Shown piece by piece: positions 1 to 6,389 of a DNA stretch of 6,807 nucleotides. A program made the translations under genes and the position numbers. Each line of letters begins with the position of its first letter. Positions within the stretch are counted from its first letter, which is position 1. The DNA comes from Candidatus Hydrogenedentota bacterium (GTDB taxonomy: Bacteria; Hydrogenedentota; Hydrogenedentia; Hydrogenedentales; SLHB01), in the NCBI GenBank assembly GCA_016934125.1, contig JAFGTL010000689.1, positions 1 to 6,807 on the forward strand. The letters are read 5' to 3'. The notes under the pieces are model-generated. The model searched no databases, was not told the origin of the DNA, and worked only from the letters and a program-made list of their open reading frames with translations.

Positions 1-3000
1 CCCGTTCCTCATCAAGCGCGCTCGCCGTCACCGCGACAAGCGCGACAGCCTGCCCCTCCGGCATCTCGCGCATCCGCCGAATCGTCTCCCAGCCGCTCAT
101 CACCGGCATTACCAAGTCGATCAACGCCACTTGAGGCCGCCACTCTGCCAGCATGTCCAGGCCTACGGCGCCGTTCTCCGCCTCGCGCGTCACGAATCCC
201 ACCTTCTCCAGCAGCCGGCACAACATGTCCCGGTTCGCGGGCCGATCGTCCACCACCAGTATCCGGATCTCGCCCTGCCCGGGGCGTACGCACTTCACGC
301 GGCGCTCGGGAATACGCGGCGCCACCTCCGCAGCGTCACCCGGCTCAACAACCATCGTGAATCGGAACCGGCTCCCCACCTCCGGCTCGCTCTCAACCGT
401 GATGTCCCCACCCATCATGCGCGCGAAGCTCCGGCTGATCGACAGGCCCAGGCCCGTGCCGCCCCGCTGCCGCGCCACCGGCCCGGACTGCTCGAAACTG
501 TCGAAGATCGCCTCAAGATCCTCCGGGCAGATGCCGCATCCCGTGTCCGCCACCTCCATCGCCAGCACGAGGCCCAGCCCGTCCAGGGCTCCATCCGGTT
601 CCGCCGGTTCCGCCGGTTCCACGCGCACGCTCACGTGGCCCTGCTCGGTGAACTTCACGGCATTCCCGAGCAGGTTGATGAGAATCGCGCGAACACGGCT
701 CTCATCGGCCCGGATCACCCCCGGCACGGAGTCCGCCACCTCCATCGACAGTCCGAGGTTCTTGGCATTCGTCCTGACGCGGAACATCATCTCGATGTCC
801 ATCAGGAGCCCCCGGAGATCGAAACTCGCCGGATGCAGTTCGGCCCGGCCCGCCTCAATCTTCGACATCTCGAGCACATCGTTGATCAGTGCGAGCAGGT
901 GGTCGCCGCTCCGGCTGATGGCCTCGATGGCGTGCTTCTGATCCGGCAGGAGGCCGGTATGCCGCAGAAGCAACTGCGTGTAGCCGAGGATGGCGTTCAT
1001 CGGCGTGCGGATCTCATGCGACATGTTCGCCAGGAACGCGCTCTTCGCCCGGTTGGCCGCCTCGGCAGCCTGCCTGGCCTCGTCCAGCGCGGCCTGGGCC
1101 GTCCGCCAGTCCGTCACATCATGCGTCACCACCACCACGTGGCTCACCACGCCCGACGGCCCGGCATACGGATACATCGTCACTTCGCAGTGCCGTTGTC
1201 CCCGGGCCGGCAGTTCGATCACGGATTCGTAGGTGACGATCTCCCCCTTCAGGCAGGCGCGCAAGCCCGGCAGGATCCGCTCCTCCGCGACCTCCCGCGT
1301 CCACACCTCCGAGACCTTCTTGTCCAGCGCGGCCTCCCGGCTGATGCCCGTGGCCGTGCACCACGCCGTGTTGAGCGCCTCGTAGCGCCCTTCCGCGTTC
1401 ATGACACTCATCATGTCACCGACGGTGTTCACGATGAACTCGTAGCGCGACAATACCTCTTCGGCCTGCTTCCGGGCCGTCATGTCCGCGCCCACACACA
1501 GGATCTCTTTCAGGTTCCCTACGGCGTCGTAGAGGGGCCGGTTCGTCCACGCCACCCAAACCCGCTCGCCCGACTTCGTCACGTTCTCGTTCTCATTCGC
1601 TTCGAACGCCTCGGGCCGGCTGGTGAGTTCGGCCATCAGTTCGCGCAAATCACGGCCATGCGTGTCCTCCTCGGGAACGATGGTGCCGACGACGTTCCGG
1701 CCCACCATCTCATCGGCCGTGTAGCCGAAGAGCCGCTGGGCGAACGCGTTGACGAACAGCACGTCCCCGTCGGGCGTCATGCGCAGGATCACGCTGTTGG
1801 CGCTCTCCACGAGCGTGCGGTAGTCGGCCTCGCTGCGCCGCAGGGCTTCCTGGGTGCGCCGCCGCACGCGGATTTCCTTGCGAAGCCGCCGGTTGTGGAG
1901 CGCCAGCAACCCGAGGAACACCGCCGCCACCGCCACCACCGTGCCCACGAGCCGCAGCACGCGCACCGGATCCAGCCCGGGCGTCACGGACACGCCCACC
2001 CACTTCGAGCGGATGGCGTGCGCCTCCTCCTCCGTCACGCTCGCCAACCCCTTGTTGAGGATCGGCACGAGTTCCGGCCAGTCCGTGCGCACTGCGAAAC
2101 GCAGGTGATCGACCCCTTCATCCACCGGAGCGGAGATCCGCAGGTTGGCCATCCCCTGCTTGCGGATCCAATAACTCACCGTGGCCACGTTGCCCACGGC
2201 CACATCGGCCTCTCCCCGGGACACCGCCGCGAGCGTCCGCTGGGCGGTGTCGAAAAGCAGGGGCGGCGCGTCCAGATGTGCCAGCACATAACCGTGGTGG
2301 GACGTGTTCTTCTGCACCGCAACACGCAGCCCCGAGACACCCCCGAGCCCGGTGACCAACGGCCCGTCCTCCCGCGTCACGATCACGCGATAGAACGACA
2401 GGTACGGCTCCGAGAACAGGAACCGGCCCCGCCGCGCCTCCGTGAGCGCCACACAGGGCAACACGTCGAGTTCGTGCGCCGACGCCAGTTCGACGGCCTC
2501 CACCCACGACGTCTGATGCACCACCTGCATGTTGAGTCCAAGCCGCTGGTTGAGCAGTTGGACATACTCCGAGGCCATCCCCTGATACACGCCATCGTCG
2601 TCCACGAACTCGAACGGCGCGAACTCGGGATCCACCCCCAGCCGGATGTCGGGGTGCGCCTGAATCCACGCCAGTTCCGCCTCGGATAAGTCCGCCCAGT
2701 GAGGAACCACCGCGTAGTGCGCGACGATCGCCCGCTTCTCCACAGCCGTCAGTTCGTCGATTGCACGGTTCAGGATGTCCACGAGCGGGGCGTAGTCTTT
2801 GCGCACGCTGATGGCGAGGCGGAGCGACTCCACTTCCGTGCACCACACCGGCCGGATACCCATGATCACGTTCTGATCGAGCAGGTACGACGCCACCGCG
2901 ACATTGCCGAGGTACGCGTCGGCCTCGCCGCTCGCCACCTTGAGCAGGGCCTGCAATGCACTGCCGACGGGCAGCAACCGAATCTCGGGATGCTTAGCCG

Positions 3001-3532
3001 CGAGGAATTCATGCGTGTAGTAGCCTTCTTCGATCGCGACGGTTTTCCCGTCGAGATCCTCGAGGCTGGAGATGGAACGCTCGCTCGCCCGCACATAGAT
3101 GGCATGGGGGAAGTCCAGGAACGCCTTCGTGAAAAGGAAGACTCGCTGCCGTTCGGGCGTGATGCCCATGCTCGAACACACATCCAGTTCGCCGGCCTTC
3201 AGCATGCTGTACAGCGTCGGCCAGTCCTCGAGCACGACATCGACCTCGAAGCCCACCCGCCGGCTCAACCGCTCAAGGAAGTCTGCACAGATCCCCTTGT
3301 AGACGCCGTCCGAATCGACGAACTCGAAGGGGGGCCAGTCCGGCGTACACGCCGCCCGGATGACGGGATGCTCGTCGAGCCAGGCCTGCTCGACGTCGGT
3401 GAGTCGGAAGGGAGGTTGCGTGCCATGCGGAGGCGCCTCATCCGCAGCAGGCGAATCGCTCGCGAATACGGCAAGAGCCAATAGACTCGCCACCACCGCG
3501 GCTGAGGCCCGGAGCAAGTGCGTACTACTCAT
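1..3532 (-). CDS. BvgS/EvgS-like hybrid sensor histidine kinase with two SBP_bac_3 domains, two PAS domains and a receiver domain (3' end cut off)
   Basis: This is an inner-membrane hybrid kinase that should bind a small solute outside the membrane and relay phosphate His to Asp inside. I translated 1177 uninterrupted codons; the C-terminus lies beyond the window. Residues 1-25 look like a signal peptide. Venus-flytrap domain 1 spans about 50-277 and domain 2 about 285-512. Both open with W-L/I-x-x-HP-x-IR, share an EFVD-x-DGVY-x-G segment, and carry the ligand-carboxylate Arg of this fold (TPER, R128; TEAR, R367). A single TM helix lies at about 525-545, then PAS domains at about 563-690 and 692-812. 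HisKA has the phospho-His in MSHEIRTPMN (H839). HATPase_c has the N box (N957), DTGCGI (D996), the FDSFEQ box and GGTGLGL (1024-1030). The receiver has DD at 1095-1096, phospho-acceptor D1139 and T1169; its conserved Lys would lie outside the window. The ATG is chosen because GGGAG sits 9 nt upstream and a signal peptide follows at once. The ligand is unknown. No frameshift or missing kinase residue is seen. Confidence 0.96.
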   Translation of the reverse strand, partial: MSSTHLLRASAAVVASLLALAVFASDSPAADEAPPHGTQPPFRLTDVEQAWLDEHPVIRAACTPDWPPFEFVDSDGVYKGICADFLERLSRRVGFEVDVVLEDWPTLYSMLKAGELDVCSSMGITPERQRVFLFTKAFLDFPHAIYVRASERSISSLEDLDGKTVAIEEGYYTHEFLAAKHPEIRLLPVGSALQALLKVASGEADAYLGNVAVASYLLDQNVIMGIRPVWCTEVESLRLAISVRKDYAPLVDILNRAIDELTAVEKRAIVAHYAVVPHWADLSEAELAWIQAHPDIRLGVDPEFAPFEFVDDDGVYQGMASEYVQLLNQRLGLNMQVVHQTSWVEAVELASAHELDVLPCVALTEARRGRFLFSEPYLSFYRVIVTREDGPLVTGLGGVSGLRVAVQKNTSHHGYVLAHLDAPPLLFDTAQRTLAAVSRGEADVAVGNVATVSYWIRKQGMANLRISAPVDEGVDHLRFAVRTDWPELVPILNKGLASVTEEEAHAIRSKWVGVSVTPGLDPVRVLRLVGTVVAVAAVFLGLLALHNRRLRKEIRVRRRTQEALRRSEADYRTLVESANSVILRMTPDGDVLFVNAFAQRLFGYTADEMVGRNVVGTIVPEEDTHGRDLRELMAELTSRPEAFEANENENVTKSGERVWVAWTNRPLYDAVGNLKEILCVGADMTARKQAEEVLSRYEFIVNTVGDMMSVMNAEGRYEALNTAWCTATGISREAALDKKVSEVWTREVAEERILPGLRACLKGEIVTYESVIELPARGQRHCEVTMYPYAGPSGVVSHVVVVTHDVTDWRTAQAALDEARQAAEAANRAKSAFLANMSHEIRTPMNAILGYTQLLLRHTGLLPDQKHAIEAISRSGDHLLALINDVLEMSKIEAGRAELHPASFDLRGLLMDIEMMFRVRTNAKNLGLSMEVADSVPGVIRADESRVRAILINLLGNAVKFTEQGHVSVRVEPAEPAEPDGALDGLGLVLAMEVADTGCGICPEDLEAIFDSFEQSGPVARQRGGTGLGLSISRSFARMMGGDITVESEPEVGSRFRFTMVVEPGDAAEVAPRIPERRVKCVRPGQGEIRILVVDDRPANRDMLCRLLEKVGFVTREAENGAVGLDMLAEWRPQVALIDLVMPVMSGWETIRRMREMPEGQAVALVAVTASALDEER

Positions 3533-3724
3533 TCACAACGACTCCCGGACCCCGTGCCACATCTACCGCTACGAGCCCCCGCCACCCGCACAGCATTACC
3601 ATTCTACCAGACTCTAGGGCCCCGGGCCGCTCAAAGGCCCTCTATGTTGTGCGCCGGGGCCGTTCAGCACCCCGTCATGTCCTTGCCTGTAAACGAGTTG
3701 ACTCCGTTCGCCCGCCGCCCGCTC
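3533..3724. other. Short intergenic gap between the lyase-like gene and the kinase gene
   Basis: The 192-bp gap separates two minus-strand genes. It contains the kinase ribosome binding site and GC-rich inverted repeats: GGGCC 3624-3628 with GGCCC 3636-3640, the competing AGGGCC 3616-3621 with GGCCCT 3636-3641, and CGGGG 3655-3659 with CCCCG 3670-3674. None is followed by a T-tract on the minus strand, so a Rho-independent terminator is not supported. Reading through from the lyase-like gene into the kinase is therefore possible. A TAGAAT box at 3601-3606 (minus strand) could be a -10 element for the kinase, but I see no matching -35. Confidence 0.5.
3542..3546 (-). promoter_or_regulatory. 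Ribosome binding site of the hybrid kinase
   Basis: On the minus strand GGGAG lies 9 nt before the ATG at 3532. An in-frame TGA immediately precedes that ATG, so the start cannot lie further upstream. Confidence 0.7.
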
Positions 3725-5899
3725 TCACTCCTGCACGAGCACCGCCCTGCCCGGCCCGAGCGGCCCGGCCGCGCCCGCCAGCACCACGCCGCGAGAGCCC
3801 GGCGCCGGCACGGGGCAGCATGCCGGCCCGAGATTCGCCGCCAGCACGTACGATACGCCGTCGTAGCCGGTGATCCGGACGGCCCGGCAGTGTGGCTCGT
3901 CGCAGGACACCGCGCTGAACGCCGGCGGCGGCGCGTCGGCACAGGCCACGCCGAAGCCCGTGTCGATCAGCGTGTCGCCCGCCGGGCGGTACGCCTCAGG
4001 CTGCTCGAACACCGTACAGATCTCGTCGGCGTACAGACTCGGCAGGTTCCAGACATTGCCGTAGCCTTTGTAGTGATGGCGCACCACGATCTCACGGCCT
4101 CCAGGGCGATAGATCGTCAGGCCCTCGCCGCCGTAGATGCCGAAGGCCGTCAACGCGCCGTCCACCGTCAGCGCCTTCGAGCCGGTTGCCACGGATTCCG
4201 CCTGCGCGGGGCAGCACCCCGTCTGCCAGACGCGGCCGTCCGCCCGGTATTCGCGCACCCCGTCGTTGAACACGTCGTTGGGGATGAGCAGGCGCATGCC
4301 GCGCACGCTCCGGATGTACTCCCCTTGCGTCAGTACCGCGTGCTGGAGCCCGATCAGCGTGCGGCCGTCGGGCAGCGCCGCGTACACGTTCTGGAACCGG
4401 GCGTACAGCATGGGGTCTTCATTCTCCCCCACCAGATCGAGCGCCCGCGCCGACCACGCCCCGAAGGAGAGGTATCCGCCGGGAAAGGCGTGGTAATCCC
4501 ACCACGAATCCTCCGGCCCGAGGAACTCGCCCGCCGTCAGGATGGCCCCGGCCAGGTTGTACTGCCACTCGGCCAGATCGCTCCGGTGCGGCGGCACGCA
4601 CAACGTCACCGGGCCCTCGCCTGCGCGCCACACGGACGACGCGGCCCGGGTGTCGCTGCGCACAAGACACGCGCCATGAAACCGCTCGTCCCAGTCGCCG
4701 GTGGCGGGACAGGACAACCCGGGCGTATCGCCCCGCGCGGGGATGGCCCCGTTCTCCAGCCCGCGCCGCCAGAACGCGCCCATTGCGAGCGTCGTCGCGC
4801 GATCACCCTCAAGGCGCAGGTAGTATTGCGGCGCGCGCCGCTTGAGCCCGGCGAGACGCGGCCCGAGGAAGGTGCGGTCGCCGTGGGCCGTCATCTCGTG
4901 CTCGACGATGCCGAGCCAGCCTTGCTCCTGCGCGGCGGCGTCGGCGTCGCCGTACTCGTCCTGCATCAGAATCCACATCGGGATGGCGTAGTCCTGGCAG
5001 TAGCAGTAGCGCACGCGCGTGTCGCCCCCGATGCGCAGCAGCCGGCCGTCGGGAAACACGAACCGCTTCAGCGTGCGCCACTGATCGACGACATGGAGGC
5101 CGAGCGCCTCCGGCGGATCGAGGCCCCGGAGCCGGCACGAGAAATGGAGCATGGCCAGATTCGAGAAGCAGATCACCATGTAGCCCACGTTGAGGTAGCC
5201 GTGGTGATCGAGCGAGCCCCGGGCCGTGAAGTTCGGCCCGTGGTGCCATTCGCGCAGGGCCCGGCCCGACAACGGCGTCTCCGCCGTTTCGTCCTCCGGC
5301 CGCGACAGCCCGTTCGCGAGATACCGTGTCCCCCGCTCCCGCCACTCGCCACACCGCGCATCGTCGGGGTAGTACAACGCCGTCCGGTGCAGCATGCATC
5401 CATTCCAGATGTTGGACTCGGGCTTGTTGTAGCGCACGTCGATGCCGGCCACGATCGGGCCGCACCCGAGGAGGTAATCGCTCTCCGAGACCATCACCCG
5501 CCGCAACGCGGCCCGATCCGCCTCATCGAGATACGGCTCCAGGGCGTCCACGCCGTGCATCGCCCGTTCGAGCGCCAGGCTGCTGATCCACGTGTGCCCC
5601 CACCGCATGCCGTCCGTGCACGTGCAGTCCCCGCTCTTGTGCGTGGCCAGGAGCCCCCGCAACAGGCCCAGCGCCGTCTCGCGCAACTCCGCGCCGTCGC
5701 CAGGCGGCGCGGCCTCCGTCCCCAGCACCGCCAGAGCGGCGCAGGCGTTCGCCCAGGTTTGCATCACCCAGTGATTCGTCGAGCCGCGGCCGAATCCCAG
5801 GAGGCCGTCCGTGTCCGGTAACGAAAACGTGTTCGCTAGGGCAAAATCCGCCCAACGGGCCAACACGCGGACATAATCCGCAGACGCCGGATGCGCCAT
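3725..5899 (-). CDS. Heparinase/polysaccharide-lyase-like protein (predicted toroid plus beta-rich C-terminal region)
   Basis: The protein has 724 residues, and I do not recognise it as a named characterised family. The N-terminal half (about 1-340) is helix-rich and full of Trp, His and Asn, as in the alpha/alpha-toroid of polysaccharide lyases and heparinase II/III-type proteins. Blocks that look conserved are STNHWVMQTWANA (40-52), MRWGHTWISS (98-107), SNIWNGCMLHRTALYYP (162-178) and a WHHGPNFTARGS segment (218-229) running into LDHHGYLNVGYM (230-241). The latter resembles the Asn/His/Tyr-rich active-site region of toroid lyases. The remainder (about 350-724) has the short beta-strand and turn pattern of the C-terminal sandwich domains in such enzymes. 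There is no signal peptide or TM helix, so a cytoplasmic protein acting on imported oligosaccharides is the simplest reading. The protein is unusually Cys-rich (for example DCTC 91-94, CC 562-563, CC 694-695). It ends with TGA. A catalytic role is inferred; a glycoside hydrolase of similar fold remains possible. Confidence 0.72.
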   Translation of the reverse strand: MAHPASADYVRVLARWADFALANTFSLPDTDGLLGFGRGSTNHWVMQTWANACAALAVLGTEAAPPGDGAELRETALGLLRGLLATHKSGDCTCTDGMRWGHTWISSLALERAMHGVDALEPYLDEADRAALRRVMVSESDYLLGCGPIVAGIDVRYNKPESNIWNGCMLHRTALYYPDDARCGEWRERGTRYLANGLSRPEDETAETPLSGRALREWHHGPNFTARGSLDHHGYLNVGYMVICFSNLAMLHFSCRLRGLDPPEALGLHVVDQWRTLKRFVFPDGRLLRIGGDTRVRYCYCQDYAIPMWILMQDEYGDADAAAQEQGWLGIVEHEMTAHGDRTFLGPRLAGLKRRAPQYYLRLEGDRATTLAMGAFWRRGLENGAIPARGDTPGLSCPATGDWDERFHGACLVRSDTRAASSVWRAGEGPVTLCVPPHRSDLAEWQYNLAGAILTAGEFLGPEDSWWDYHAFPGGYLSFGAWSARALDLVGENEDPMLYARFQNVYAALPDGRTLIGLQHAVLTQGEYIRSVRGMRLLIPNDVFNDGVREYRADGRVWQTGCCPAQAESVATGSKALTVDGALTAFGIYGGEGLTIYRPGGREIVVRHHYKGYGNVWNLPSLYADEICTVFEQPEAYRPAGDTLIDTGFGVACADAPPPAFSAVSCDEPHCRAVRITGYDGVSYVLAANLGPACCPVPAPGSRGVVLAGAAGPLGPGRAVLVQE

Positions 5900-5904
5900 A
5901 TCTA

Positions 5905-5910
5905 CTCCCC
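5905..5910 (-). promoter_or_regulatory. Ribosome binding site that fixes the start of the lyase-like gene
   Basis: On the minus strand GGGGAG sits 5 nt before the ATG at 5899, which begins MAHPASADYV. The frame stays open to another ATG at 5968, but that would add 23 low-complexity Gly/Arg residues with no comparable ribosome binding site, so the internal start is preferred. Confidence 0.8.
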
Positions 5911-5960
5911 TTTCGCTGAATCGCGCGTTGCCGCGCCCGGCCCGCACCCCAACCCCATTG

Positions 5961-6005
5961 GATCCCACTGATCCGTTCGATCCGCCCGATCCGTCTGATC
6001 ATCAC
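5961..6005. repeat. Five tandem 9-bp GATCCGNNN-type units
   Basis: The units are GATCCCACT, GATCCGTTC, GATCCGCCC, GATCCGTCT and GATCATCAC. The first four bases (GATC) are invariant, the next two are mostly CG, and the last three vary. The array sits about 50 bp upstream of the lyase-like ribosome binding site. The period equals three codons, but no real gene covers it. It could be a protein-binding array, a Dam-type methylation cluster or a degenerate mobile microrepeat; the sequence does not decide between these. Confidence 0.75.
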
Positions 6006-6152
6006 ACCCCGCCACCCTACCACCTCCGTCCCCGGCGCGCAACCGAAGTGCGCATACCCCAGTGCATTAGGTGCGGGGCCCGGTGGGTGGGCAGGGTGGT
6101 GCCCGTCCCCCGCCGCGGGCAGAAAGCGATACGCGTCCGGCAGGACTTGCGA

Positions 6153-6158
6153 TATACT
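6153..6158 (+). promoter_or_regulatory. Possible sigma70-like -10 box upstream of the SPFH gene
   Basis: TATACT matches the -10 consensus TATAAT at five of six positions and stands out in a GC-rich background. At the usual 16-18 bp spacing no good -35 hexamer is present (TACGCG at 17 bp), and there is no extended -10 TG in register. If used, transcription would start near 6165 and give a leader of about 225 nt before the SPFH start codon. Confidence 0.3.
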
Positions 6159-6181
6159 GGTTTCGGGAGAAGGAAGCGGCC

Positions 6182-6214
6182 ATGGCGGCATCGCCGGCGT
6201 GGTTCCGCGCGTAG
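6182..6214 (+). CDS. Possible 10-codon leader peptide
   Basis: ATG opens a frame reading MAASPAWFRA followed by TAG. It is preceded by the purine-rich AGGAAG (6171-6176), 5 nt from the ATG. It lies between the possible -10 box and the structured leader, the position expected of a leader peptide, but it has no run of a regulatory amino acid. An ORF this short can arise by chance, so the call is weak. Confidence 0.2.
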   Translation: MAASPAWFRA

Positions 6215-6231
6215 CCCTCCCTTCTGGCGCC

Positions 6232-6251
6232 GTGCGCAAGCACAGATGTGC
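6232..6251 (+). promoter_or_regulatory. Two mutually exclusive small hairpins sharing GCAC
   Basis: GTGC (6232-6235) and GCAC (6240-6243) close a GCAA tetraloop of the stable GNRA type. The same GCAC can instead pair with GTGC (6248-6251) around an AGAT loop. Only one can form at a time. The stems are only 4 bp, so this may be chance in GC-rich DNA. Confidence 0.3.
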
Positions 6252-6291
6252 CCAAACACGGAGGGTTCGATTCCCAACCATCCTGCTCTCA

Positions 6292-6362
6292 GGGGGCCGG
6301 CGGAAACGCAGCCAGTCTTCGGCCTTGTAGGCTAAGACCTCCGCCAAAGGTTGGCGGCCCCC
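6292..6362 (+). promoter_or_regulatory. Highly structured leader of the SPFH gene, candidate cis-regulatory RNA
   Basis: Several perfect stems can be read directly. GGGGGCCG (6292-6299) pairs with CGGCCCCC (6355-6362), and the adjoining GCGGA (6300-6304) pairs with TCCGC (6340-6344). Inside lies a hairpin: GTCTT (6315-6319) with AAGAC (6334-6338), a bulged C6320, then GGCCT (6321-6325) with AGGCT (6329-6333, one G-U) around a 3-nt loop. An alternative 7-bp stem, CCGCCAA (6341-6347) with TTGGCGG (6351-6357), excludes both outer stems. ACCTCC (6337-6342) is the exact complement of GGAGGT (6379-6384), which contains the Shine-Dalgarno. There is no T-tract, so a terminator is unlikely. Alternative folds plus an anti-Shine-Dalgarno suggest translational control. 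I cannot match it to any riboswitch or ribosomal-protein leader class. Confidence 0.5.
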
Positions 6363-6378
6363 GAGGCAGGACAATTCT

Positions 6379-6383
6379 GGAGG
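6379..6383 (+). promoter_or_regulatory. Ribosome binding site of the SPFH gene
   Basis: GGAGG lies 6 nt upstream of the ATG at 6390, close to the ideal sequence and spacing. It lies 16 nt past the end of the structured leader and can pair with ACCTCC at 6337-6342. Confidence 0.85.
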
Positions 6384-6389
6384 TGGGCC

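Larger units (their letters stand above)
5900..6389. other. 490-bp divergent intergenic region
   Basis: This region lies between the minus-strand lyase-like gene and the plus-strand SPFH gene, and no convincing protein gene fills it. From left to right it contains the lyase ribosome binding site, five 9-bp repeats (5961-6005), a GC-rich stretch to about 6150 where I see nothing clear, a TATACT box (6153-6158), a possible 10-codon ORF (6182-6214), small competing hairpins (6232-6251), and a strongly self-complementary leader (6292-6362) ending shortly before the SPFH ribosome binding site. It should hold promoters for both flanking genes, but no well-matched -35/-10 pair is visible for either. 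Confidence 0.6.

Noticed and set aside
131..2689. Very long open frame (852 codons) on the plus strand opposite the kinase
   Set aside because: The opposite strand reads as a complete multi-domain kinase with all catalytic motifs. The plus-strand product is Arg/His/Pro-rich with no recognisable domain, as expected for an antisense shadow in GC-rich DNA.
3616..3674. Rho-independent terminator after the lyase-like gene
   Set aside because: The hairpins are real inverted repeats, but none is followed by a T-run on the minus strand.
3518..5821. Long open frame (767 codons) on the plus strand opposite the lyase-like gene
   Set aside because: It is low-complexity Arg/Pro/Ala-rich, spans the intergenic gap and lacks domain features, while the opposite frame has a good ribosome site and conserved-looking blocks.
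5900..5968. N-terminal extension of the lyase-like protein to an upstream ATG
   Set aside because: The added 23 residues are low complexity and partly encoded by the GATCCG array. The GGGGAG site at 5905-5910 fits the internal ATG.
6232..6282. A tRNA gene suggested by the GGTTCGATTCC motif
   Set aside because: Only three of the five T-stem pairs form, no acceptor-stem partner is found upstream, there is no proper D or anticodon arm, and no CCA follows.
6232..6362. A cyclic-di-GMP (GEMM-I) riboswitch, suggested by ACGCAGCCA and CTAAG fragments
   Set aside because: The fragments do not fall in the right order or helices for the GEMM consensus, and the terminal tetraloop-receptor part is absent.
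6292..6366. A tRNA with a 7-bp GGGGGCC/GGCCCCC acceptor stem
   Set aside because: The length is right, but the central hairpin has a 14-nt region in place of a 7-nt anticodon loop, there is no T-loop consensus, and the 3' end lacks CCA.
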